Origin: UBA965 sp046303375 | GTDB lineage: Bacteria > Chloroflexota > Chloroflexia > Chloroflexales > Roseiflexaceae | NCBI GenBank assembly: GCA_046303375.1 | Contig: JBKCGB010000188.1 | Location: forward strand, 1 to 42,730 | Reading direction: 5' to 3' | DNA: 42,730 nucleotides | In this document: positions 31,744-39,490 of the stretch, piece after piece | Layout of the letters: the number at the start of each line of letters is the position of its first letter | Numbering within the stretch: position 1 is the first letter of the stretch | The notes under the pieces: generated by a model | What the model was told of the DNA's origin: nothing | What the model saw: only the letters and a program-made list of their open reading frames with translations | The model's database searches: none | Made by a program: the position numbers and the translations under genes

Positions 31744-33252
31744 TTATTCCTCACAACGAATCACAACCACACTGATATTATCATCACCACCTGCCTCATT
31801 GGCAGCAGCAACAAGTGCCTTGGCCCACGACTCCGGCGTGCCTTTTTTGCGCAGTATCGCTGCCATTTCCGTATCGCGCACCATTTCCCACAAGCCATCA
31901 CTGCACAGCAACAGCGTGTCATTGGGGCGTACACGTTCGACGTCAATATCCGCTTTTACTTCTTCATCCACACCAAGCGAACGAAGCACACCGTTGCGCT
32001 GTGGATGTGTATAAATTTCATCCTCGCTGATATGTTTCAACTCAACGAGTTTCATTACCAACGAGTGATCCGTCGTGATGCGCCGTAGCTTGTTATCACG
32101 CCACAAATAGGTACGGCTATCACCGATGTTGGCAATATAGGCCATATCCCCCAGCACCACCGCCATCGTCAGCGTCGTACCCATGTTGTTACCCAGTTGA
32201 CGCGCCTCAGTGACTACACGCTGATTTGCATACTGGATGGCATCATCAATGGTTTGGACGATATGCTCCATATCGTTGCCAAATGTGGTCAGGGGGAGTT
32301 GCGCACTGTTGGCCCCAACGATATGCTCACCAATCGCAGCTACAGTCAGTGCACTTGCTACCTCACCTGCAGCATGCCCACCCATTCCATCTGCGACAGC
32401 AAATACTCCTACCGCATATGGGGAATTATCACGCACCCACTGCATTTGCACCGAAAGCGTGCTATCCTCGTTGCTTTGGCGCTTCTGGCCAGTATCGCTG
32501 AGCGTTGCACAACGCAGGTGCAAACTACGCCGCGTCGCATACGGCACGATGGCAGTTTCGATGCGAGCAAGACATTCAGCATACGTGGTAATCAGCTCAG
32601 AACGCACATCAGCAATAATACCCAGCAGCGGATTCACATCCGCGTCAGCAATATCAAAGCGGCGCGTAATACGCGGCTCGTCGACATGTTGATCAATGAT
32701 GTCAATGAGCTGAAGCAACGCTTGATGTTCAGGGACAGTCGCGTTGGTCAGGTATGGTGCAATCCGCAGCGACACTGTACCATTGTTGTGGTACACCACA
32801 TCTGAAGCAATTAGTTGGCCGAGTGTATAGCCAGCCAGTGCCAGGTGTTGCGCCGACGACAGCAGGGCTCGAGCCAATAGCAATGTGTCATATGCCATCA
32901 ACGGGAGCGGCGTTTGCCCATCGACGGACTGCGCTACACACACTGTGCCGTTGGGCACATCAAAAGAATCATACATATCGGGAAGGCGCATCAGCGCTAG
33001 CTGAATTGTACTATTGTTCGCAAGATTCAGCAATAACCCCGCTGGCGTAGTCTCATGCAATTCGGCACGGTAGCGGCGTGGCGTAAAGCGCGCACCACAC
33101 GCACCACAATAGTCGTCACTCTTTTCACCAAGGCGGCTATCACACATCCAACAGCGGCGCCACGGCTCTTGGTCAACGACCCATAATGCCGCATTCTGCT
33201 GTTCCACAATGCTGTAGCGTGCTGGCATGGCAACAACTTTTGAACTAGCCAT
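31744..33252 (-). CDS. PP2C-family Ser/Thr protein phosphatase with N-terminal zinc ribbon
   Basis: 502 residues. A zinc ribbon lies near the N-terminus (Cys 34, 37, 49, 52). Residues about 60-240 form a separate domain that looks vaguely like a degenerate kinase C-lobe (helix-rich, with LGQLIASDVVYHNNGTVSL) but lacks kinase motifs. The PP2C domain (about 250-500) is intact: TGQKRQSNEDS, VADGMGGHAAGE, ANIGDSRTYLW, TTDHSLV, LLCSDGLWEMV and GGDDNISVVVI, with the Asp residues that bind Mn2+/Mg2+. The ATG at 33252 has GAGGT 5-6 bases upstream; the longer open frame to 33354 runs through the promoter region. It heads a run with the FHA protein and UvrD. No Ser/Thr kinase is in the window. Confidence 0.9.
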   Translation of the reverse strand: MASSKVVAMPARYSIVEQQNAALWVVDQEPWRRCWMCDSRLGEKSDDYCGACGARFTPRRYRAELHETTPAGLLLNLANNSTIQLALMRLPDMYDSFDVPNGTVCVAQSVDGQTPLPLMAYDTLLLARALLSSAQHLALAGYTLGQLIASDVVYHNNGTVSLRIAPYLTNATVPEHQALLQLIDIIDQHVDEPRITRRFDIADADVNPLLGIIADVRSELITTYAECLARIETAIVPYATRRSLHLRCATLSDTGQKRQSNEDSTLSVQMQWVRDNSPYAVGVFAVADGMGGHAAGEVASALTVAAIGEHIVGANSAQLPLTTFGNDMEHIVQTIDDAIQYANQRVVTEARQLGNNMGTTLTMAVVLGDMAYIANIGDSRTYLWRDNKLRRITTDHSLVMKLVELKHISEDEIYTHPQRNGVLRSLGVDEEVKADIDVERVRPNDTLLLCSDGLWEMVRDTEMAAILRKKGTPESWAKALVAAANEAGGDDNISVVVIRCEE

Positions 33253-33283
33253 CCAAACCTCACGTATCGGAGTATGATGACTT

Positions 33284-33312
33284 ATCGTACCATACCTGGA
33301 CAGAGATACGAA
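33284..33312 (-). promoter_or_regulatory. Candidate promoter of the PP2C-FHA-uvrD run
   Basis: On the minus strand, TTCGTA (33307-33312), a 17-base spacer and TACGAT (33284-33289) preceded by TGG. The -35 match is poor, the extended -10 good; the ATG is about 32 bases downstream. Confidence 0.4.
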
Positions 33313-33370
33313 AGCGTGTCGTATTACAGTGCGATAACACCTCGCTGAAAACACCCCTGGTACACTGGTC

Positions 33371-33401
33371 TTTACACGGCAACTGAATTCTGACTTATAC
33401 T
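33371..33401 (+). promoter_or_regulatory. Candidate promoter for the ABC transporter gene
   Basis: TTTACA (33371-33376) and TATACT (33396-33401) are separated by 19 bases, slightly long. It lies 33 bases before the ATG in the divergent gap. No TGn element is present. Confidence 0.35.
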
Positions 33402-33434
33402 GTAGTTAACATTCTCATAACACGGTATATCAAC

Positions 33435-35201
33435 ATGCGTGATTCAGTGGTGCAGGCTCGCCCAGACAGTATCTTGTTTAAACTAATGTTGACTGCTGTC
33501 CGACCACACTGGCGGCCATTTGCCATAGCGCTAGTATTGTTGTGCATTTCAGCAGGATTAAATGTTATCCCACCGGCATTGCTACAATGGGCGATCGATG
33601 GACCGATTGCCAACGGCAATACCGAAGGTTTGTGGACGATTACGGTGCTCTATGGTGGCACCTCTATCCTGATGTTTATCATCCAGTACATCTACAGCTA
33701 TTTTTTGCAACAAGCAGGGCAACGCGCCTTGGCTGATTTACGGACAGACCTCTTCAAACGCATTATGACCCAGGATCAAGCATTCTTTCATCGTAATCCG
33801 GTAGGCGACTTGGTAACACGTTTGACCAGTGACATCGATACGTTGAGCGCATTGCTCTCTACTAGCGCTGTCACCATCATTACCGAAGCAGCCACGCTTG
33901 TGGTTACCATCATTGTGATGTTTAGTATCAACTGGCGCCTAGCCCTGCTCGTGCTGGTCGTATTGCCAGCGTTGGTATGGGTTACTGGCTATTTTTCAGC
34001 ACGCGTACGGAGTTCGTCCACTGGTGAACGCACCGCCTTGGCCAAGGTCAGTGCATATCTCAACGAGCAACTCCAAGGTATCCCCGTACTGCAAGTCTTT
34101 GGCGCACAAGCTGCAAGTACACTACGCTTTGATGCACTCAATAACGGGTACCGCCATGCGCTGATCGTGTTGCGCCGCCATAGCGCACTCTTTTTGATGG
34201 TGCAAGAATACCTGGCTGCGATTGGGCTGGCATTGCTACTCTATGGCGGCGGCCAGGGAGTTTTGGCTGGCTGGGCGACACTCGGGATGTTGGTTGCATT
34301 CATTCAATATGCGGATCGTGCCTTCCAACCTGTCTTACGCCTGTCCGAACAATACAATGCGGTTCAGATTGCATTTGGCGCAGCAGATCGCATCCAACGT
34401 ACCCTCGAAGAAGAATCACTCATTCAAGCCCCCGCCTACCCGACTGCACCGGTGGAACCCTTTCGTGGTGACGTGCAGCTCGAAAACGTCCACTTTCACT
34501 ATGTGGCAGATCAACCGGTGTTGCGTGGTATCACGCTGCATATCCCAGCCGGGCAACGGGTGGCCATTGTTGGACCTACCGGTGCGGGGAAATCGAGCTT
34601 AATCGGACTCCTCGCCCGCTGGTACGACCCACAGCAGGGGCGCATTTTGCTCGATGGGGTCGATATTCGCCAGATGGAGCCAATTGCCCTGCGTAGCTTG
34701 GTATCGGTGATACCGCAAGACCCGGTCACATTTGTGGGTGATATCACATTTAATGTGCGTTTGTACCGTGAACAGGTGGCTACACAGACAATTATGGCGG
34801 CTGCACTCACTGCCAACGCAGCCCCTTTCATCGAACGGCTCCCCGCCCAATATGCAGCTCCAGTGACACCCAATGGTGCGAATTTGTCTGCAGGCGAACG
34901 CCAACTCCTCGCATTGGCGCGTGCTATTGCGCTCCAACCACACGGCATTTTGATCCTCGATGAAGCAACAAGTAGTATTGATACAACGACCGAAGCACTC
35001 GTCCAAGAGGCACTCGAACGCCTCTTCAAGGGACGTACCAGCATCATCATTGCGCACCGCCTCGCCACCGTCCGCAGTGCAGACCGTATCCTCGTGGTAC
35101 AACAAGGACTCGTTGTCGAAGATGGCACCCACGAGCAACTGATTGCACTCAAGGGTGTGTACGCCAAATTGTATGCACACCAGTTGATTGATACCGCCTA
35201 A
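33435..35201 (+). CDS. ABC exporter half-transporter (fused TMD-NBD, MsbA/ABCB type)
   Basis: 588 residues. Residues 1-310 hold six membrane helices of a type-IV exporter fold with the coupling segment RIMTQDQAFFHRNPVGDLVTRLTSD split over two helices. The nucleotide-binding domain has Walker A GPTGAGKSS (about 379-387), Q-loop SVIPQDPVTF, signature LSAGERQ (about 483), Walker B ILILDEATSSID (about 502-513) and the H-loop IAHRLATV. It should work as a homodimer or with a second half encoded elsewhere, exporting lipid, peptide or drug. The start ATG lacks an obvious Shine-Dalgarno sequence. The substrate is unknown; the neighbours give no clue. Confidence 0.93.
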   Translation: MRDSVVQARPDSILFKLMLTAVRPHWRPFAIALVLLCISAGLNVIPPALLQWAIDGPIANGNTEGLWTITVLYGGTSILMFIIQYIYSYFLQQAGQRALADLRTDLFKRIMTQDQAFFHRNPVGDLVTRLTSDIDTLSALLSTSAVTIITEAATLVVTIIVMFSINWRLALLVLVVLPALVWVTGYFSARVRSSSTGERTALAKVSAYLNEQLQGIPVLQVFGAQAASTLRFDALNNGYRHALIVLRRHSALFLMVQEYLAAIGLALLLYGGGQGVLAGWATLGMLVAFIQYADRAFQPVLRLSEQYNAVQIAFGAADRIQRTLEEESLIQAPAYPTAPVEPFRGDVQLENVHFHYVADQPVLRGITLHIPAGQRVAIVGPTGAGKSSLIGLLARWYDPQQGRILLDGVDIRQMEPIALRSLVSVIPQDPVTFVGDITFNVRLYREQVATQTIMAAALTANAAPFIERLPAQYAAPVTPNGANLSAGERQLLALARAIALQPHGILILDEATSSIDTTTEALVQEALERLFKGRTSIIIAHRLATVRSADRILVVQQGLVVEDGTHEQLIALKGVYAKLYAHQLIDTA

Positions 35202-35241
35202 ATAATGGTGATACAAGACCATATACACACCGACACTACAC

Positions 35242-35269
35242 CTGACGACAAACAACTACTTAGTATAGT
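35242..35269 (+). promoter_or_regulatory. Candidate promoter for the FG-GAP protein gene
   Basis: CTGACG (35242-35247), a 16-base spacer and TATAGT (35264-35269). Between it and the ATG lies a short inverted repeat CTACA-CTGGA-TGTAG (35281-35295), which could be an operator or leader hairpin. Confidence 0.35.
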
Positions 35270-35310
35270 AGGCACACATGCTACACTGGATGTAGTATTT
35301 GGGGGGAAAC

Positions 35311-36696
35311 ATGTTTATTGCACGTCATGATTTGCTCTTTCAGAATGACGACCGCCTGAGTTACGGGGTGGCTGTCTGTGATATTGATGGTGACGGGCAG
35401 TTTGAGTTTGTGGTGACTGGCTTCGGGTATGCCAACTTGGCGTTGAAGTGGAACGGTCGCGGGTTGCTCGATACTGCTGATGCGGTCTTTGCAGACCAAC
35501 AGCGGCTCGCCATTGGGGTGGCTGCCGCCGACATCGATGGAGACGGCGTCGAAGAAATCTACGTGGTCAACAACGACTCATTTACGGTCAACAAACAGGC
35601 TAATGATCGGCTCTTTGCATTGCACGGCGGGCAACGTGTTGATTTATTTGATCAGCCAGAAACACAGCTGATTGCGAATCGCAACACGGGAAAATCGGTC
35701 GTTGCCGTTGATCGGCATGGGTTGGGGCGATATGCGTTTATGGTGGCCAATTACGGTGCCATGATGCGCGTTTATGAGCTCGACGAACAGTGGCAACTCT
35801 GCGAAAAAGCACGTGATGCAGGAGTCAACTATGCAGTAGGCGCACGCGCACTCTGTGCGGCCCCGCTCTTTGGGAGTGACGTGGATATCGTAGCCATCAA
35901 TGAACGCGGCACAAACCTGTTATTCCGCAGCAACAGTGACGGTACATTCCATGATGTTGCAGTCAACATGGGTATCGCAGACCGCCATCATCATGGTCGT
36001 GGAGCAGCACTCTTTGACGCCAACGATGACGGTGTACTCGATCTCGTGTATGCAAATTGGGAAGGACCACACCGCTTGTGGATACGGACACCTGATACGC
36101 CATTCTTTGATTATGCACCACATGCCATGGCGACTCCTAGCCGTGTACGGACCGTGATTGCGGCTGATTTCGACAACGACGGCAATCCAGAGATTTTTTT
36201 TAATCATTTTGGCAGTGCAAACCGCCTTTTTGGGCGACGCAACGGTGATTGGGTCGAGCTCGATATCGGCGATGCCCGTGAAGCAGATGGGCTGGGGACA
36301 GGCGCTGCCATTGCTGACATTGACGGTGACGGGCGCCTCGAGTTGCTGATTGCGCATGGTGAAACAGCTCCTCAGCCGTTGAGCTTTTATCAGGTACCCG
36401 CCAACCGCAATCATTGGTTGCGTGTACGCCCATTGACGCGGGCAGGGGCACCTGCACGTGGGGCATTGGTCACCATCGCCTATGCAGGCAAAAAGGTGGC
36501 GCAGGTAATTGATGGTGGAAGTGGATATTTATGTCAAATGGAGCCTGTGGCACACTTCGGCTTAGGCTCGCATACCAATATCGATACACTCACCATTCAA
36601 TGGCCCAGTGGAGCGACATCGATTGTACGGCAACCGCAGGTTGACCAACTCCTTGTTATCCCCCACCCCGCAGTAGACGACGATCAAATTTTGTAG
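35311..36696 (+). CDS. FG-GAP/VCBS repeat protein with C-terminal ASPIC/UnbV domain
   Basis: 461 residues. Five calcium-binding DxDxDG-type motifs are visible (DIDGDGQFEF, DIDGDGVEEI, DANDDGVLDL, DFDNDGNPEI, DIDGDGRLEL), the mark of a beta-propeller of integrin-alpha/FG-GAP type. The last 85 residues match ASPIC/UnbV, with NHWLRVRPL, GGSGYLCQMEPVAHFGLG and TIQWPSGATSIV, as in CRTAC1-like proteins. Such proteins are normally exported, but this one starts MFIARHDLLFQNDDRLSYG with no signal peptide, and no better upstream start is visible. The ATG follows GGGGGGAA. The ThyX-like gene begins 8 bases after the stop, with its ribosome-binding site overlapping the stop. Function unknown. Confidence 0.85.
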   Translation: MFIARHDLLFQNDDRLSYGVAVCDIDGDGQFEFVVTGFGYANLALKWNGRGLLDTADAVFADQQRLAIGVAAADIDGDGVEEIYVVNNDSFTVNKQANDRLFALHGGQRVDLFDQPETQLIANRNTGKSVVAVDRHGLGRYAFMVANYGAMMRVYELDEQWQLCEKARDAGVNYAVGARALCAAPLFGSDVDIVAINERGTNLLFRSNSDGTFHDVAVNMGIADRHHHGRGAALFDANDDGVLDLVYANWEGPHRLWIRTPDTPFFDYAPHAMATPSRVRTVIAADFDNDGNPEIFFNHFGSANRLFGRRNGDWVELDIGDAREADGLGTGAAIADIDGDGRLELLIAHGETAPQPLSFYQVPANRNHWLRVRPLTRAGAPARGALVTIAYAGKKVAQVIDGGSGYLCQMEPVAHFGLGSHTNIDTLTIQWPSGATSIVRQPQVDQLLVIPHPAVDDDQIL

Positions 36697-36704
36697 GAGG
36701 AGCG

Positions 36705-38327
36705 ATGAGCACCCCATCCACCAATGAATTTAGTGCTGATGAACGTGCAGTCCTCGCACCGTTCGTTACCGATCTCGATGCACCTATTTTTGGCTTGCGT
36801 AACCTCCCAGAAGTCGTCAAAGGGGCACTCTTTTCACGCTATAGCCGCAGTGAAAAGAGCATACGCCGGATTTTACTCGACGAATTCATTAACCTGCCTG
36901 AATCAGGCTTTGCGGCACTGGTCGCAAATGTGCAATCTGCGGGCATGGAACAACTCGTCGCAGTGGCACAAGCTGAAGCATTCTACGACCGTGTGCTGGT
37001 CGGGTATGGTGATGACTCAGTGGCCGAGCTCGGCGGAGCACACGTAGCCTGCGAAGAAATCAGTAATGTGGCAGCAAAACTTATCGAGGATGCACGTATC
37101 GGACTCAGTCCACTCGAAAAATCTACTCGGTATGTGAATTTTAGCCAGAAAGTCAATGGTCAGTACCGCTACGTGCGTGAACAACGCATCATGCAATCAC
37201 GCTGGGCAGTCGATTACGAAGCAGCCATGGACGGGTTGTTTGATACCTACGTGCAACTTCTCGAGCCCACCATTGCCTGGGTACGGGCACGAACACCACG
37301 CGACGCACAAACGAGTGAGCGTGCCTATAATTCGGCCACCCGTGCCAAAGCATTTGACTTGCTCCGCGGGTTATTGCCAATGGCGACACGCACCAACGTA
37401 GGCGTCTTTGCCAATGGTCGCGCCTTTGAATACTTGATTACGCGACTCGGATCACACGATCTCGCTGAACTGCACCAGGTCAGTGATCAGTTGCAACAGG
37501 CACTCGACCAGCTCATCCCGTCGTTTGTCAAACGTGCCAAGACACCACGCGGTGCAGCCATGCGCAATTACTTGGCCGGGATTCGCCACACTCTGGCACA
37601 GGCTGCACGCGTACTCCCCGCTCCGGCAGCCACACAGGCCACCCCACAGGTCACGCTGGTGGCGTACGACAGCGATGCCCTAGTGCGCGTCGCAAGTGCG
37701 GCCCTCTATCCGCATACCACGCAACCGTTGTCTGAGGTCGTAGCGTACGTGACTCAGCTTACCCACGCAGACCAAGTTGCCCTGATTAGCATGGCTGCCG
37801 GTGAGCGAAGTGTGCGCTTTCACAAACCGGGGCGCGCCTTCGAAGAAACCAGCTACACGTTTGATATCATTGCGGATATTGGCGCATACCGCGACTTACA
37901 GCGGCATCGCATTCTCAGCCAAACACGTCAAGACTTTGGCGTAGATTTAGGCTACATGGTACCTGCAGAACTGCGTGACGCAGGGCTAGACGATATCTAT
38001 TGTGCGGCCATTGAACGCGCAAGTGTGTTTGTGCGCCAGTGTCGTGCCGATGTGGGCGACGCAAGTCAGTATGCGGTACCAATGGCCTGTTTGATGCGCT
38101 GGCGTATCACGCTCAACTTGCGTGAGGCATATCATCTGTGTGAGTTGCGCTCGAGTCCGCAAGGGCACCCCACCTACCGTGCCGTAGCACAACAGATTTA
38201 TCATGCCATCCATGCCGTACACCCAGCTCTGGTAGCCGCGATGCGCTTTGTAGATCTCAACGACTATGAGCTCGAACGTCTCGATGCCGAGCGCAGACTC
38301 GACAAGAAACTGGGCGCATCACAATAA
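36705..38327 (+). CDS. Double-length ThyX-like protein (FAD-dependent thymidylate synthase family)
   Basis: 540 residues, about twice a normal ThyX (210-260). Two ThyX-like units can be traced. The N-terminal unit has GYGDDSVAELGGAHVACE (100-117), then EDARIGLSPLEKSTRYVNF (128-146): it keeps the STRY end of the ThyX signature but not RHR. The C-terminal unit has GERSVRFHKPGRAFEETSY, then LQRHRILSQTRQDFG with R400-H401-R402: it keeps RHR but not the Ser-x-Arg-Tyr end. Canonical ThyX carries both in one RHRx7S motif and makes dTMP with FAD, NADPH and methylene-folate. Whether this protein does so is unclear. The start is 3-4 bases behind TAGGAGGAG. A terminator hairpin follows. Confidence 0.8.
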   Translation: MSTPSTNEFSADERAVLAPFVTDLDAPIFGLRNLPEVVKGALFSRYSRSEKSIRRILLDEFINLPESGFAALVANVQSAGMEQLVAVAQAEAFYDRVLVGYGDDSVAELGGAHVACEEISNVAAKLIEDARIGLSPLEKSTRYVNFSQKVNGQYRYVREQRIMQSRWAVDYEAAMDGLFDTYVQLLEPTIAWVRARTPRDAQTSERAYNSATRAKAFDLLRGLLPMATRTNVGVFANGRAFEYLITRLGSHDLAELHQVSDQLQQALDQLIPSFVKRAKTPRGAAMRNYLAGIRHTLAQAARVLPAPAATQATPQVTLVAYDSDALVRVASAALYPHTTQPLSEVVAYVTQLTHADQVALISMAAGERSVRFHKPGRAFEETSYTFDIIADIGAYRDLQRHRILSQTRQDFGVDLGYMVPAELRDAGLDDIYCAAIERASVFVRQCRADVGDASQYAVPMACLMRWRITLNLREAYHLCELRSSPQGHPTYRAVAQQIYHAIHAVHPALVAAMRFVDLNDYELERLDAERRLDKKLGASQ

Positions 38328-38342
38328 TACGTAGACTCACAT

Positions 38343-38376
38343 ACGACCGTCCACTACTCGGTGAGTGGACGGTCGT
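38343..38376. terminator. Bidirectional terminator hairpin between ThyX-like gene and ssb
   Basis: A perfect 13-bp inverted repeat: ACGACCGTCCACT (38343-38355), an 8-base loop, and AGTGGACGGTCGT (38364-38376). It lies in the 67-base gap between two convergent genes. No T-tract is present on either side. Confidence 0.75.
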
Positions 38377-38394
38377 CGTGCTGTGGGGAGTGGT

Positions 38395-38787
38395 CTAGGC
38401 GGTCACATCATCGCCATCGTCGCTGTCACCATCATCGCTGTCGTGGGCCGACAAAAAGATGCAGTCGCTGGCTCGTACCGTGGTGCGATACATGCGCTTG
38501 CCTGATTCTTTGTCTTCCCACGAGCGGGTCATGACCGAGCCCGTGACCAACACGCGGCTCCCCTGACGCAACGCCTTGTCGCAGCGTTCGGCCAAGCGAT
38601 CCCATGCTTCCACGTTCAACCATTCCGTCTCGTACTGTGGTTCGCCGTTGGTGCGGCCGGCCATGCGCTTGGTACCGACGCTAAACGTGCAGACCTTGCC
38701 ATCTTTGCCCACAGCCTTGAGTTCAGGATTTTGTCCCAGCCAGCCGATCATTTCGATCCGATTGAGTGTGCCACGAATTGAACGCAT
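38395..38787 (-). CDS. ssb: Single-stranded DNA-binding protein
   Basis: 130 residues with one OB fold: LNRIEMIGWLGQNPELKAV, FSVGTKRM, TEWLNVEAWDRLAERC, GSRVLVTGSV and a closing strand TTVRASDCIFL. It coats single-stranded DNA in replication and repair. The tail is short and acidic (SDDGDSDDGDDVTA) and lacks the DDIPF-like tip through which most bacterial SSBs recruit partners, and there is no long glycine-rich linker. Start at 38787 behind GAGGAGG, a strong site with 7-base spacing. It lies downstream of the hypothetical gene 38875-39477 in the same direction. A second SSB elsewhere in the genome is possible. Confidence 0.9.
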   Translation of the reverse strand: MRSIRGTLNRIEMIGWLGQNPELKAVGKDGKVCTFSVGTKRMAGRTNGEPQYETEWLNVEAWDRLAERCDKALRQGSRVLVTGSVMTRSWEDKESGKRMYRTTVRASDCIFLSAHDSDDGDSDDGDDVTA

Positions 38788-38816
38788 CTTAAACCTCCTC
38801 TACGGTTGATGTCGTC

Positions 38817-38838
38817 GTCTTTCACAGTTGCGAAAGAC
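38817..38838. promoter_or_regulatory. Dyad upstream of ssb
   Basis: GTCTTTC (38817-38823), an 8-base spacer and GAAAGAC (38832-38838) form a perfect 7-bp inverted repeat 30 bases before the ssb ATG. It could be an operator or an mRNA hairpin. There is no T-tract toward ssb. Confidence 0.4.
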
Positions 38839-38874
38839 ACTCTATTACCGTTGCAGGCAAGCAAAAAGGTACGG

Positions 38875-39477
38875 TCAGTTTTTGCGGGTGCGCGGACGTT
38901 CGGTACGCAGCATCGCGATGAGCTGGGTGGCTTCGCCGTAGGTCAATTCTGCTAATGGCACATCGATGTTGAGATGCTGGCGGATAGCTGCTGCAATATC
39001 CGTTTGTGTACTCGTCGCCACACGTTGAATCACGTCGTATTGCCCCTTGTTGATGGGACCTTCATCGCGTTGTTGATCATCAAACAGCCTACGCAGTTGT
39101 TCAATGAGGGTTGATGCCTGCCGGCGTGTCAGCAGGGTGATATCGAGGCGTCGCTCAGCAAGATAATTTGCGAGTTGCGCTGCATCCCACCCAAGCACCC
39201 GTTGTAGATTATCGATGGTACGTAGCTGTGACGGGAGTGCTGCACGTTCACGGTCGCTCCCATATGCGTCACGCATTTCGCTGATTTGAGCTTCAATTGC
39301 TTCACGTTGCTGGGTATAGACGCGCCAACCAAAGGCAACTGCTGCGTGAATTTCATCGTCACTTGCATCACTAGCCAAGGTGATACTTTCTTCGATGGTC
39401 ACGTAGTCTTCACCGATTTTGAGTGCCGCGCGCAAGGTACGGGTCACACTCGATTGTGGGCGGGCAGGAGCAGGCAT
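38875..39477 (-). CDS. Conserved-looking hypothetical protein next to ssb
   Basis: 200 residues, no signal peptide or membrane helix. The N-terminal part (about 15-60) has KIGEDYVTIEESITL and a helix VAFGWRVYTQQREAI, followed by a charged helical middle. The rest carries LTRRQASTLIEQLRRLF (about 117-133), then INKGQYDVIQRVATS and, at the C-terminus, LTYGEATQLIAMLRTE. The EA(S/T)xLIxxL motif with an upstream KxQ helix is one I associate with C-termini of single-strand annealing and related recombination proteins, which would fit the ssb neighbour, but this is pattern memory, not proof. The ATG at 39477 is behind AAAGG; the longer frame antisense to the SDR is rejected. It lies 13 bases downstream of the SDR. 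Confidence 0.7.
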   Translation of the reverse strand: MPAPARPQSSVTRTLRAALKIGEDYVTIEESITLASDASDDEIHAAVAFGWRVYTQQREAIEAQISEMRDAYGSDRERAALPSQLRTIDNLQRVLGWDAAQLANYLAERRLDITLLTRRQASTLIEQLRRLFDDQQRDEGPINKGQYDVIQRVATSTQTDIAAAIRQHLNIDVPLAELTYGEATQLIAMLRTERPRTRKN

Positions 39478-39490
39478 CGCACAGACCTTT

